From: Sorex araneus
Taxonomy: Eukaryota; Chordata; Mammalia; Eulipotyphla; Soricidae
Assembly: GCF_027595985.1 (NCBI RefSeq)
Contig: NC_073308.1
Span: 10,005,928 to 10,069,927, forward strand
Direction of reading: 5' to 3'
Length of the DNA: 64,000 bases
Shown: positions 1-11,072 of the stretch, piece after piece
How positions within the stretch are numbered: the first letter of the stretch is position 1
How the letters are laid out: each line of letters starts with the position of its first letter
Translations under genes and position numbers: made by a program
The notes under the pieces: generated by a model
What the model saw: only the letters and a program-made list of their open reading frames with translations
What the model was told of the DNA's origin: nothing
Databases searched by the model: none

Positions 1-150
1 GGGATGCTGGGACCATTGGTGATGGAAAACGGGCACTGGTGAAGGGATGGATACTTGGCCATTGTATGACTGAAATGTAATCATGGAATTTTGTAAGTCT
101 GTAACTGTACCTCACGGTGATTCACTAATAAATAAAAACAAAAAAGAAGA
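1..150 (+). mobile_element. L1 3' end (3'UTR and A-rich tail)
   Basis: The end of an L1 3'UTR that enters from outside the window. It has the 'ggtgatgg..gggcactggtgaaggg' block, then 'gtaagtctgtaactgtacc', a 'gtgattcactaataaa' end and an A-rich tail. The same order closes the full-length L1s ending near 23200 and 61340. No coding part is present. Confidence 0.85.
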
Positions 151-225
151 GTGGTAGGTCAATTAAACATATTGAATTAGTGACTCTTAATTATTTTGTC
201 CAAAAAAGTTCACAAATCATGAATC

Positions 226-479
226 ATGAAATCCCATTGATTGTTGATTTCTCGAGTGGGCTCGGTAAGCTCTCCATTCGTCCTATCCCTGAGATTTTAG
301 AAGCCTCTCTCCACTCGGCCTTCCCAACGATGCTGCATTGGAGGCTCTTTCAGGGTCAGGGGAATGAGATCCAGCTTGTTACTGACTTTGGCATATGGAT
401 ACACCATGGGAAACTTGCGCGGCTGTCCCATGTGGGCAGGGAACTCTCAGTAGCTTGCTAGTTTCTCCCAGAGGGAGAA
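226..479 (-). mobile_element. SOR-type SINE, long-tail variant, 5'-truncated
   Basis: Read on the minus strand this matches the long tail unit also seen plus-strand at 13497-13780 and 35917-36370. Shared blocks are 'ggcaagctac', a 'tgaccctgaaagagcctccaatg'-like segment and 'tcgagaaatcaa..caatggga'. The tRNA-like head is missing. Sequence at 480-700 continues GC-rich and is unclassified; it may be part of a composite like that at 16072-16880. Confidence 0.65.
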
Positions 480-765
480 GTAGGCTAAAGATATCATTTC
501 TGGGAGCTTGCTTTTAAGTCTCTGGATGTTGGCCGTTGATGGGATTACACACACCTGGGTTCCTCTGCTGGTACCTTCATGCGTCAGGCTTGTCCGAACG
601 TGTGGAGAGGGGCCTTGAGCATGGCTGTAGCTAGGTTCCGGCAGTCTTTGGCAGCTGGGAGCTCTGCTCGGGGTGAGGATAGCCAGGCATGCAGGCAAGA
701 GACTCTCTGCACCCAAAAAAGTTAATTTTTTTAATGATAAATCTATTTGGTAACAAAATTCTGGG

Positions 766-938
766 CGCCAGGGGTCAGAGGGTTAATAAAGCAGATAGAG
801 CACTTGCCTTGCATTTGGCCAACCTGGGTTTGATCCCCCACACCTCATCAGGTTCACTGACCCTCATTGGGAGTGATTTCTGAGCCCACGAGCCACAAGT
901 AAGCTCTGAGCACCACTGGGTGTGGCCTCCCCATTGAC
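766..938 (+). mobile_element. SOR SINE
   Basis: Diverged tRNA-derived SINE with a 'gatagagcacttgccttgc' head, a 'ggtttgatcccc' B-box region and a 'gtgtggcc' end. Similar flanks at 755-765 and 939-951, both ending in 'aattctggg', look like the TSD. Confidence 0.8.
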
Positions 939-951
939 AAACAATTCTGGG

Positions 952-1551
952 CTCCTATTGCCCCTCATATGTCTGAAATCAAAGTGTCACTGAAAAGGCC
1001 TCTCCATTCTGTAACATTCATGGTGATCTGTTCCGTTCCCTTCCCCTCCTCATCGTCGCTTTCATCTTATCCCGTAGCTCCTATCTCTGTGCCTCCCACA
1101 GCTCAATCCCTTTCTTTATATCCTTGAGAATCTTTCTCCTCTGTGAGTTAATAAGAACTTCAAAAAAATACACATGCACCTTAGATTTCTTATCTCTTCT
1201 AAAAGTAAAAAAAGGAACTATATTTTTATATAGAATTTCTTACCAACTGTAGGGGACAGGAACCAGGCTTGAGCTCTGAGGCTCAGTGATGTGCACTGGT
1301 GCCCAGTTGTGTAATATATTGAAAATCAGAAACAAATAAGGTTAAAAATATTTGTACAATAGATTTTGTGTACTTTACTTATGCCATTAATCTTTACAAT
1401 CATTCCATAAGAAATAAACCTACATAGATTGGAGAGCCTGAGACACAACGGGTTTATGAAGACAGGGATCTAGGAAGGTCAGTGTAAGTTACGTGAAGTC
1501 TAATAAAACAAATTCAGATTCAACTTTATTTGGTAAAACAAAACAAAACAA
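952..1551. other. No recognisable feature
   Basis: AT-rich non-coding sequence with a pyrimidine-rich patch around 1030-1150. No open frame of note and no repeat I recognise. Confidence 0.5.
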
Positions 1552-1563
1552 CAAAGAAACTTT

Positions 1564-1730
1564 AACAGGGGCAGGAAAAATGTACAGGAGGTATAGTGTT
1601 TATCTTGTATGCAGCTACCCCAGGCTTGATCTCTGACACCCCACATGGTCCTCTGAGCCCCACCGGCAGGGATCCCTGAGTACAGAGCCAGGTGTAAGCC
1701 CTGAGCACCACATAGTGTGGCCCCCAAACA
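1564..1730 (+). mobile_element. SOR SINE
   Basis: Diverged copy with 'gtatagtgtttatcttg', 'ccccaggcttgatctctgacaccccacatggtcctctgagcc' (partly cited) and 'gtgtggcccccaaac'. Possible TSD: 'aaagaaacttta' (1552-1563) and 'aaagaactcttta' (1731-1743). Confidence 0.75.
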
Positions 1731-1743
1731 AAAGAACTCTTTA

Positions 1744-3560
1744 CCACTATATAGCATGTTTGTAATTATTGCTTTTGACCTCCTCAGAAGAGAATCCAGA
1801 ATTGACACTCAGAGCTGGTTTTGGAGGGAAGGACCCTGGCCATCTCTGTCTCTTTTCCACTGTCTGTCCAGTCTCATTTTTGAGTAACTACCTACATCCC
1901 CTAACCCCTGCAGTCGTGCTGAATTCCTTTTTCCTCCCCTTTCCACTATTACCTTTAGATATAGTCTAGATAGAACCTGTGTGGGTGGAGAGAGTTAGGG
2001 TAGTAAGGGGTCATATTTGTTCCTTATAATACAAGCAGCTATTTCATTGTCTAGGGCCAATATTTTGTTTGTAGGTTAGGTGAGATAGCTACAGAATGAG
2101 CAGAAGATGAGTTGAAAAGAAGGTAGTTCCTAAGTCCCATCGCCTCCCTGTCCTTCCTCTAGATAAGTGAATTTAAGCAGATTATTTCTTTATCCCAAAC
2201 CTTCCACAGACTCTACTGCACAAACAGTGGGTCAGAATAAAATGTTGGATAACTGGGCTGTATATAAGTGGCTACCTCAGGTCTAACTTGATGTGTACAT
2301 GCAACTGAGAGTAATAATAGCCACCTTGTCCTGTCACATGCAGACTTCGGAGGCACCTAGCTGTAGACCCTCTGGTCTGCGGTGATTCCTGGACAAGTAT
2401 CTGAGTTGGTCCATTCCCAGAGGGAGGACCCATGTCAGAGATGAGAGGATCTGCCCAGTGTACAGGTCAGTGGTGTGTAGTTCTGTATTGAGACCAATTA
2501 CTCTTTTCTCAGCTGCTATACCACTGAGAACTTTGAATTTGGACCTTTGCCTCCTCCTAAGACAACCAGGATGCCTAAGGAGGAGGAAGAAGGCTCCAGA
2601 CTGAGTCACTTGAAAGCCATTTGGTCCTGGCCTGAAGAGTCCTCTGGAGTCAGGAGTCGTTTCTCTGAAGCTTCAGACCAAACAGATCAGGAAGAAGATA
2701 AGCAAAGCACTCAGATGCACTACTGAAGTTTAGAAAAGGAAAACCTCACTTAACAAAAATTCAACTCCTTTACTATTTATTTAGCTTTACAACATTAGTG
2801 GCACCAAGTAAGGCAGACAGATGAATGGGATCTTTTTTTTTTAGCGTTTCCCTTGTTTTTGCCTCACGAAGAAACTCTCACCAAACTCTTCATTACATTT
2901 TTCAGAGGAAACTACATTTTCCAATAAAGATCTTTGATGCCAGACTAAAATAAAAACACCTCCTAAGACAGAAGAAAAGATCATGTTGCAACTAAAATGA
3001 AATAATCTCATAAGGTTTCTTATTTATATAGGCAAGAAAATCATATGAAAATGTCACTTTCACATACATTCAAGAATGAGATTTAAGAAAATCCTTTTTG
3101 TTTATGCCTTTTTTTCATTCCTGAGCTTCCACTGCACAGCAGTACCTGAGCTACATGTTAGAGGCTTTTTGCCTCTTTCCTTAAGTAGCTCTCTTATCAT
3201 TGAGGGCAAGAAAACTACCACCAATATTATTATACTTTAGACAACAATGCAAGTAAAACTATTAGGTAGGTCCCAAGTAGACTGACTAAATTTAAAAAAT
3301 CAGGCTTATGTCAACAAACAAAAAAAGAGGAGAGGTGAGTACAGATGGAGGAAGGCACATGTGCAAAAGAAGAGAGTTAGGAAGGAGAAAGATCAAGACA
3401 CAGTCATAAAAAGTCCAGATTCTCATATTCATGGAGTGCTGGAATGCATCACACAAGTGTTGACTTTGTGAAAGAACTTTATGTTTATCCTGAGGGTAAG
3501 AGGATATGGAATTGGAAGGTAGAAAATGTAGTTTTTAGTAAAGTCATTTCCTTTTAATTT
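1744..3560. other. No recognisable feature
   Basis: Single-copy-looking sequence. Short frames up to about 90 codons occur, but none shows protein character, splice-flanked structure or similarity I can name. 2520-2600 is purine-rich. Confidence 0.45.
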
Positions 3561-3697
3561 GAGGGGACAAACCAAGTTGTCTTCAGGACTGACTCCTGGC
3601 TCAGTGTTCAGGGACCCATATGCAGTGCCAGGGATTGAAGCTGTGTTGCTTGCAGATAAGACAAGTGCCTTACCCACTGTACTGTCTCTCTGACCCC
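3561..3697 (-). mobile_element. SOR SINE, old
   Basis: On the minus strand it reads 'ggggtcagagagacagtaca', then a cttgcaagcaac.. block and a 'caatccctggcactg' segment. This is the head and body order of the SINE with many substitutions. Confidence 0.7.
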
Positions 3698-4320
3698 ATA
3701 AATTGTAGGTTTGGAGTGGGCCCAAGTGATACCAGCCTGTCTGGTGCACCAAAGGTCACACTTAGTCACAGTGCTCCCTGAAACAGGGGAGGCTTTGTGC
3801 AGTCTAGGATGCAAAGAAAGTAGGAGAAGCAATCAGATATCTGTTCCTGTTTCTTGGTTTCAGGGCACGTCTACATGGAAAAAAGGAGAGGCTAGAAACT
3901 TCTGCTCCTTGAAAAACAAGAGGTCAATTTCATGGTAAAGAGGATGGGATTGGATGTAATCAGGCCATCTTGCTCTTTGGATAATGTGTTTTCTGTGTGT
4001 TTCTTTGTACACTATGACTCGTAACAGGTAATATTCTGTAGGCTATTTTGACGGTTAAAGAAAGAAGAAATAGAGAGACTATATATTTATTGTGAGTTTT
4101 TTCTTCTCTCCTGCAAAGCATTTGTAACATTTACTGCCTCCACAGAGCAAATTCTGCAAAAACAGTATGAGTTTGTATTACTTTTTTTCAGTCATTATTC
4201 TTGTCTAACATATTTATCAGTGTCAGATTGTCTCATGGCTCACAGTCAAGGTATCACAAGCATCCTAAGATGTGAATTAAGATAGTTCTCTTTCTAATGT
4301 AGATCAAGAATTGAAGTGTT
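3698..4320. other. No recognisable feature
   Basis: Non-coding. A 75-codon frame at 3711-3938 is not supported by anything else. Confidence 0.45.
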
Positions 4321-4621
4321 GGCGCCAGGGATCCAGCTCAGTGGTCAGGACCCCATAAATTCTATGTACCGGAGCCTGAGTGTGACCTGGCCACCACACT
4401 GCCTTGCAGGAACCACCAGCTAGAACTTGGGCGGCCCTGAGTGGCCTGCGTGGGATTAACCCTGCTGGGTCGTGCTGTTGGTCTCAGGACCTTGGGGACA
4501 AGCAGCACCACCACATCATCAGCCCAAACATCAAACTGGCCCGGGGTCTGTATTGCTTGGACTGGCCCTTAGACCCCAGCCCACTGCCTGAAGAACCTAC
4601 CCAAAAGAACTAAAACAAGAA
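4321..4621 (+). repeat. Unclassified GC-rich repeat-like block
   Basis: A roughly 300-bp block of higher GC than its surroundings. It begins 'ggcgccagggatccagctca', ends in A-rich 'aaaagaactaaaacaag', and has a short tRNA-SINE-like start. The A-rich end suggests a retroposed sequence, but I see no second copy here and cannot name it. Confidence 0.35.
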
Positions 4622-5545
4622 GTGAGGTGAGCATGGGCAAAGGAATATGAGGAATTTGAGAGGCACTGAGCATGTTAAGTAGATTCCACTTAATAGAAGG
4701 CTGGAGTGAAAGGAATCCTTGCTAGGTTTCTGACTGAGGGTCTGTTCAAAAGCATGTTCTTCTAAAGCAAGTTAGTTCTTGTTTATTTGTGTTTTAAATA
4801 GGTGGACACTGAGTGGGGAACGACCACTCCCTGTGGGCCCTGTGACTGGTTTCCTTGGTGAGGGCCCACAAGACAGTCCCTGAGCTCTGAGGTGTTGAGG
4901 GGGCAGCATGCATATACCTAGGGGGTCTGGGAGGTGTGTGGTGCCAATGACAAGACTCAGGTCCTTGAACATGTGGTATGTGGTCTATTGCTTTGAATCA
5001 TCTGCCTGGCCTTATCAAGGAATATTTTTTCCTGTTCTTGAGAGTCTTGTTCCATCAATGGCTCAGCTCATGGTGGGAGCTCAGGATTCTTTGCAAGTTC
5101 AAGGATATTTCAGGATCAGAGAGTATCTGAACATCAAGTGTGAAGGAAAGACACAGCATTATGAGAAAAGAAGCCAATATGCTGGCAGGAGTCCATCACT
5201 TGCCAGTTCTTCTCTTCTTAACTGACACCAACATAGCTCAGAATGTGGCTTTTACACATTATCGAAACTGGCAGAATCCAAAATGGCAACTACATTTGTG
5301 TATAAGGAACAGGGGCCTGTCTGGCAGTCCTGCCCTAGAGTATCCATCTGCTCTAGAGATCTGAAGTGGGAGTTTGTCGGTAGGAGGTGGTGTTTGGAGT
5401 CTAACCTTGGAGGAAATTCTGACAAAGGGGCAGGGCTTACAGATTTAAGGAGTAATCAGAAAAACTACAGAGCCTGGGAAACAGGAGAAAATTAAGGAAA
5501 CACTTTTTTCTCTTTTTCATTTCTTATTTTTTTAAGTAATTTATT
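4622..5545. other. No recognisable feature
   Basis: Overlapping small frames of 60-105 codons lie between 4772 and 5495. None has recognisable domains or codon structure. Treated as non-coding. Confidence 0.4.
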
Positions 5546-5706
5546 GAAGCTGGAGAGACAGTGCATGTGCATGTGTAGGGCACTTTTCTTGTATAGGCCA
5601 ACTTGGGTTCAATCCCCAGCATCCCATATGGTCTCCTGAGCCCACCAGTGCAGAGCCAGGAGTAAGCCCTGTGTGTTGCAGGATGTGGCCCCAACCCTGC
5701 CCCCCA
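5546..5706 (+). mobile_element. SOR SINE with 12-bp TSD
   Basis: Head 'gctggagagacagtgcatg', 'gggttcaatccccagcatcc' B-box region, and tail 'gcagagccaggagtaagccc'. The identical 12-mer 'aagtaatttatt' flanks it at 5534-5545 and 5707-5718, which shows a discrete retroposition event. Confidence 0.9.
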
Positions 5707-5718
5707 AAGTAATTTATT

Positions 5719-6129
5719 ATTATAGTTTAGGTAACATTATTACAGTAGTATCAATATTCATGCTATTGATGTGCTGTTATTGCACCCCCAAATCCCCAAA
5801 GACACCCCATCTCTATGTCCCCTCTAGTCTAAGTCTTATCCCTTCCACCCTGAGGGTGATACTTTATACAAGCTGCAAGAACAATGGGTCAGAATACAGG
5901 CATAAATGCAATTTGGTGCAATGATCTTGAGACAGTTGAGAAGCTGCATCTAGAACAGGTAGAAATCATATAATTTGAGTCAATATATAGAGCCAAGAGA
6001 CCCAGTTTCACTAAAGTTTGGAGGTCAATCAGTTGAGAGACTAGTTGGAAGATGGCATAGTCACAGACTCAAAATAATCATATGCATGGTCAGAAGAAGC
6101 AAATTTAATTTTCTAGAAGGAGAAAACAC
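5719..6129. other. No recognisable feature
   Basis: Non-coding DNA between the SINE and the following L1 tail. Nothing identified. Confidence 0.45.
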
Positions 6130-6335
6130 ACTTTTATTTTAATTTATTTAAATTTTTAAATTTTTATTTGTTTAGTTGAGTCATCTTGAGATAGAGTTAC
6201 AAAGTTGTTCATGATCATGTTTCAGTCGTACAATGATCCAATACCTATCTCTCCACCAGTATCCATTTCCCACCACCAATGACCCCAGTTTTCCTCCCAC
6301 AACTTCCCCCTCCCCTAGCCTGCCTCTATGACTCT
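6130..6335 (-). mobile_element. L1 3'UTR end
   Basis: On the minus strand this reads as the L1 3'UTR: a G-rich tract, 'attggtggtgggaaatgg', '..gtacgactgaaacatgatc..', then an A/T-rich tail. No ORF2 sequence is attached. 6336-6600 has no clear match, so this may be another non-autonomous L1-tailed element, but I could not find a TSD. Confidence 0.75.
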
Positions 6336-6601
6336 CTTTCCTCTGGGCACCGCGGTCTGCAACGCAGGTACTGAGAGGTTATGAAACAGTTTTTTGAAGC
6401 ACAAGTTACAGATCAGTGGGTCCCATTATGACCCATTAGATTCCATATGGGCTGGCTTTCTGAGGCACCATTCTTATCTCTGCAAACATAAGAGCAATGT
6501 TTCTGAGTAAGAGTTCAGTCTGTCTTTATCTCTAGTTTCAGGGAGAATGACAAGATCCATAAAGCTGTTTATCCCAGAAGAGGGGCTGCTGTTTTGTTGC
6601 T

Positions 6602-6793
6602 GTTATTTTTATTTTTTGCTTTTGGGACCACAGCTGTAGGTGCTCAGGGCTTACTTCTGGCTCAAGCTCAGAGATCATTATTGGTAGGGACCATATAAGT
6701 CTCTTCAGTTCCAGGAACTGAAGAGAATTGAACCCAGCTTTGGTGGTATGCAAAAGGCAAGCACCATATTCACTGTACTATCACTCCAGCTCC
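6602..6793 (-). mobile_element. SOR SINE
   Basis: On the minus strand it reads 'ggagctggagtgatagtaca', then a cttgccttttgc.. block, 'gggttcaattc', and a 3' 'aaaagcaaaaaat' tail. The order is that of a full-length SINE. Confidence 0.85.
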
Positions 6794-7317
6794 AATAATG
6801 CTGTTTTGAATATTAAATTCAGCGCTGAATTTCTTTTGGACTGGTTTCAAGAACAGTTTCATCAGTATAGTGGAGAAAAAGACAGATTGATGAAGGCTGA
6901 GGATTGATGAGAAGAAAAATAGGGTAATTCATGAAAAACTTTAATACAAAGAAAACAAAAGTCAAAAGTGAGAAAACTACTGTAGGTAAAATACATTTAT
7001 TTTTCACTCTTTGAATATGTTCCTATTTTGAGAGGAATTGCGAGAAGCAAGAAACTAGAATTCAGGATAAGAGGCTGAATGGAGTGGAAATTCCAGAAGA
7101 CAGAATGTAGGAATATTGAACCAAGGCAAGAGAAGAATGAGCTCTGGAGTGGGAACACGACAGGGCATTGATTAAAGAGAACGTAACTGATATTTAATTT
7201 TAACACCAACTTAACACCAAAATACCCATTTTGAAGCATTTTCTGTAGCAACTTTAGTCAATGTACTGTGTTGTGCAACAATAAGCCCATTCTAAATATA
7301 AGTGTTACCAAGTTTTT
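6794..7317. other. No recognisable feature
   Basis: AT-rich non-coding stretch. Small frames at 6819-7251 on the minus strand have no supporting features. Confidence 0.45.
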
Positions 7318-7332
7318 AAAAAGTCATAAATA

Positions 7333-7489
7333 GAGATGAAGAGGTAGTTTAGTGGGTGTTTGCTTTGCAAGGGCTGACATGGGTTGAGTTCCAGCCTCAT
7401 ACATTCCCTGGAGCTCTGCCAGAAATGATTCCTAAGTGCAGAACCAGGAGTGATCCCTGGGCACCACCCAGTGTGCCCTCCCCACACCA
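7333..7489 (+). mobile_element. SOR SINE with 15-bp TSD
   Basis: The SINE body contains 'gaggtagtttagtgggtg', 'gggttgagttcc' and 'gcagaaccaggagtgatcc'. The 15-mer 'aaaaagtcataaata' is repeated exactly at 7318-7332 and 7490-7504. Confidence 0.9.
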
Positions 7490-7740
7490 AAAAAGTCATA
7501 AATAAAATATAATAAAATCAAATTAAAAATAAGTAAAGAATACCCCCATAAAACTGGTTTAGAAATATAAAGACTACCTGCATCAGAAGAAAGTATATGT
7601 TAATATCAGTGAAATGATGTGTAGGTGAAGACATCATAGGTGAAGGCTATGGTAACAGGTGGAATGTCTGAGAAGGTAACAGGTATCTGGTAACAGGTGG
7701 AATGTCTGAGAAGAATTATGCCTATATACATTTCATTTTG

Positions 7741-7882
7741 GAGCAGGAGAGATATTACAGGCACCCAGTAAGGAGCTGACCTTGTGAGTGGCTGACCTGG
7801 GTTTACAGCCAGCACTGCACACAGTCCCCTGAGGACAATCAGCAGTGATCCCCGAGCAGAGCACTCTGCCCACAAGACAGAA
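7741..7882 (+). mobile_element. SOR SINE, old
   Basis: 'gagcaggagagatattacag', 'ctgacctgggtttacagcc' and 'cagcagtgatccccgagcag' occur in the order of the SINE head and body. The 3' part is degraded. Confidence 0.65.
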
Positions 7883-8029
7883 ATCAATTTGAGTTTTCAG
7901 TGTGAACTGCAGAATAAATAATATGATAGAAATATCTGATACTTAAGTTTGTAGTTTTCTCTTTCTCCTTTTTTGCCTGTGCTATTGCTGATTATGATCA
8001 TTAAAAGCTTCATTTAAATCTGGAATGTG

Positions 8030-8790
8030 TGAGTTTCAAATAAGCGTGAGTGGGAGGAATGAGCGTTCAGTGGCCGAGAACCGTTCCCCAGGCCGGCAGA
8101 TGGCGACAGATGAATGAAGGAATGGGGAAATGGGGGAACAGAGGAACAGGACCAGGTGGTAGTCAGGAACCCTTTATTTCTCTCTCTTCCCCAAGATAGT
8201 TAGTTCTCTTCCCTGGATACCATAATTATTTCCTCTGCATAGTTAGATCTCTTCCCCCCTTTCAGTGTCAATATTTCTTCCCTTTTTACAAGCGTCGTGA
8301 TTTCTCCCTTTTCCCCAGCATAATTCAATCTCTTCCCTTACAGTATAGTAATTTCTCTCTTTTCTCCCTCCTTACAATGTAGTTATTTAAAAATCAAAAA
8401 GGGTAGGGTACACATAGGTGAAGTTGAACATTGTCAGTACAACAGAGAGATGGAAAGTAACTCCTTCGGGGGGAGTTCTAGGAGATTAACTCAAGGACAA
8501 AATATCATCTGAGGGGTCAGCTGTAGGATTACATAGCTTCAGGTAGTTTAGGTTTATTGGGTTATTCCCGTTACAGTGCTCCCATTCCTCTGTGTTTATT
8601 TGTAGCTTGTTTCTTAGTGTTCTGTTGACTTGTAAATAATGTCTTTCTCTTCTCCTTGAGTCCTTTGCATAGCTTATTCAGAGCAAGTCCTTTTTGTATG
8701 GACAAAGAAAGACATTTATTAATATGCCTTTGCAATTGGGATTTAATTGGCTTTGAATATTATTAATTCCCGGGCATCTGCTTTCTTGAC
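8030..8790. repeat. Probable ERV-like internal or flanking sequence
   Basis: This stretch leads directly into the LTR-like block at 8791. It has a pyrimidine-rich zone at 8172-8390 with recurring 'ctcttccc'. No gag, pol or env frame is visible and no polypurine tract precedes 8791, so assignment to the same element is inference only. Confidence 0.3.
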
Positions 8791-9766
8791 TGTAGCCTTG
8801 GTTGCCCTCAGTTCCTAGCCCCCTAAAAGGCAGGGTCCCAACGGGGGATGAGACGGACCCAGGGCAAGCGGTAAGTTATGTGCTACCCTGGCATCGAGAT
8901 GGGCCTGGCCAAAGTGCCTCATTCTTAACTGTAAGTTAAGAGTCTGATCATGGACAAGTGCTGTCATGATCTTAAAGTAATGACGAGACTAGGACCCTGC
9001 TAGGGATAGGAAAGACTAATCTGGCCTGGGCACTGTAGTCTGAGATTGAGATGACCCCAGGAGAGCAATTCTAAAAGTTTAATGCATCTCTTGCTATGCC
9101 CATACAAAACGATTAATATTAAGAATGCTTATATGTTTGTTGGACAAGGAGAGGAGAAACACAACCATGGGATTTCATCATTGATAGGTCCTGCTGAAAG
9201 AGTATCTGTCCTAGAGAATAGGTGTTCTGCTATTGTTATTGAACCTTTTAAGCTTGAATTGTTACATTGTAGATTCCAGGCTCTGGCCCAGCCTAGTCTT
9301 TGGGATGTAGATTTCAGGTGCTGCCTGGTTTGTAATTGACAATGTAGATTTCATGTGGCAGCCCAGCCCAGTCTTTGGTATGTAAATCCGAGTGCTTTCA
9401 GCCCAAGGAAGGCTTGGGTTTTGGTTTTGTATCTTCTTTCCGGAGGCCTAGATTACTGGCCTGCAGATACAAGAGAATAATGTTGCCTCAATGTTCTTCC
9501 TGTAAGATCTTTTGGTGCCTTTGGTGACGTCAATGTATTGCGCCATGAGCAAAAAGGGGTTCCGAGAGAGAGAGAGACATGGGGAAGGAGAGACTAGAGA
9601 GGGCAGTAGATCCAGAGAGAGGCTGGAGCTGGGAGTGAAGGAGATGGAAGTTTAAAGATTGAATAAACAGTAACAAATCAGCAACCAGCTGGGTCCTCGG
9701 TCCTCGGTCCTCGGTCCTCGGTCCTCGGTCCTCGGTCCTCGACCACGGCGAGCTTAGTTGTTTACA
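8791..9766 (+). mobile_element. LTR-like repeat, solo or 3' copy
   Basis: Starts TGTAGCC and ends TTTACA (TGTA..TACA terminal inverted repeat). AATAAA lies at 9662-9667, about 100 bp before the end, as in LTR R regions. The first 400 bp align well with 62989-63405, so it is an interspersed repeat. No matching TSD (cttgac against gtcagc), no primer-binding site and no viral ORFs are seen. The ERV class is not determined. Confidence 0.55.
9692..9740 (+). repeat. Heptamer minisatellite, 7 copies of ggtcctc
   Basis: Seven exact tandem copies of 'ggtcctc' lie 25 bp downstream of the AATAAA in the LTR-like repeat, in the expected R/U5 part. The counterpart near 63690 has no such array. Confidence 0.95.
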
Positions 9767-10548
9767 GTCAGCAATCCAGATTACTAGATGGTCTGCTCAA
9801 GGATGGGATTACATTCAGGGTGTATTGCTTTCTGCTTTCCTCAGCTGTAACCCATTTAAACAATCTTAATACATTTATTTCCAACAATATTTCTACTCAC
9901 TTGTATGGACACAGTAAGAGGTATAAGGTATAAGAGCTTTAAGGTTGGCTTCTCCTGAGGACACCTTGCTATAGATCCCAGACTGCAGTCTTCGGGCCAG
10001 GTTAGTCTCCCAACCCCAGCAGGGTCCTTATTCAGTTACTTCTTTTTGGATCATGACAGAGTTTGTTCCATGACTGTCATCTTTACTTATACTTCTTATG
10101 GCACTTTGCTTGTCCCTTTTTGATGCCAGGGTAGCTTACAGCTTGCTCTGTGTCCATCCTTGTCCCTCACCAGTACCCCCTTTTGGGGTGTTAGGAATAA
10201 AATCAACTAAGGCTTAAGTAAAGTAAATATGATGGATGCCCAGGAGTAAATATTAGTTGGAGTCAATTAACTCGTTACCATGTTACAAAAACATAGCATC
10301 AACTGTCTTCCCATGTCTATAAATAAAGGACATTGCTAAACCATGCAAATAAAATAAAGAGAAGAGAGAAGCAATATAGGATTATTAGTGCCTGATAGGA
10401 TTGGGTGTGATTTAGGGGTACTGTGTGGGAGTAACTCAATAAACCTAAGCTCCTTGAGGGAGGAACAAGGACAACCCAATGTTATCCAACAGGAATGTAC
10501 AAATGCTTTTATATGAATGGAAGGTAGAGTGGGATCAAGAAGTGGAAA
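9767..10548. other. Unclassified non-coding stretch
   Basis: No frame of note. Several AATAAA hexamers occur between 10195 and 10445. It may belong to the preceding ERV-like repeat, but I see no second copy in the window to test this. Confidence 0.35.
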
Positions 10549-10715
10549 GAGAGGGTTAGAGAGGAAGCACAGGTATTAAGTACTTACCTTGCATGCAGTC
10601 TGCCATGGACATTCAGCACCACATATAACATGATCCTCTGAGCACCACCAGGAGTGGTCCCTGAATACAGAGCAAGGAGTAAGTCCTAGAACCTCAGGAT
10701 GTGTTTTGGGGAAAA
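10549..10715 (+). mobile_element. SOR SINE
   Basis: Contains 'cttaccttgcatgcagtctg', 'ctgagcaccaccaggagtgg' and 'cagagcaaggagtaagtcc', diverged from the young consensus. Confidence 0.8.
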
Positions 10716-10826
10716 AAGGAGTGAACAAGAGAACCATTCTTTGTCGAAAAGTCCAATTTGAAAATGGAGAATAAATCATGTGAGCTATGAGGAAGTGAGA
10801 GAGGTTTTAAAGAAAGAGAATTCATC

Positions 10827-11072
10827 CACTCTATTCAATATAGTACTGGAAGTCCTGGCCATAGCAGTTAGACAAGAAAAAGATATCAGGGGCATACAGA
10901 TAGGAAAGGAGGAGGTCAAGCTATTACTATTTGCAGACAATATGATATGATTTTAGAAAACCCTAAGGACTCTAGCCAATATAGTAAAGCAGCAGGCCAC
11001 AAAATTAACACCCAAAAGTCCATGGCTTTCTTATATACAAATAATGAAAGAGAAGAAAGAGACAAAAGAAGA
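10827..11072 (+). mobile_element. L1 ORF2 fragment (reverse transcriptase core)
   Basis: Internal piece of ORF2 parallel to 20900-21170. It starts in the 'caatatagtactggaa' segment and ends after 'gctttcttatatacaaataa'. The catalytic FADD box reads FADN at 10933-10944 and a TGA follows soon after, so it is dead. It is cut at both ends and has no tail, so it is probably a deletion remnant. Confidence 0.85.

Noticed and set aside
8030-8790. A retroviral internal region with genes
   Set aside because: No gag, pol or env frame, no polypurine tract before the LTR-like start, and no primer-binding site, so only a low-confidence repeat call is made.
8791-8796. TSD for the LTR at 8791-9766
   Set aside because: Flanks 'cttgac' and 'gtcagc' do not match, so I claim no TSD.
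9692-9740. CRISPR-like direct repeats
   Set aside because: Contiguous 7-bp repeats without spacers, in a mammalian LTR; a minisatellite.
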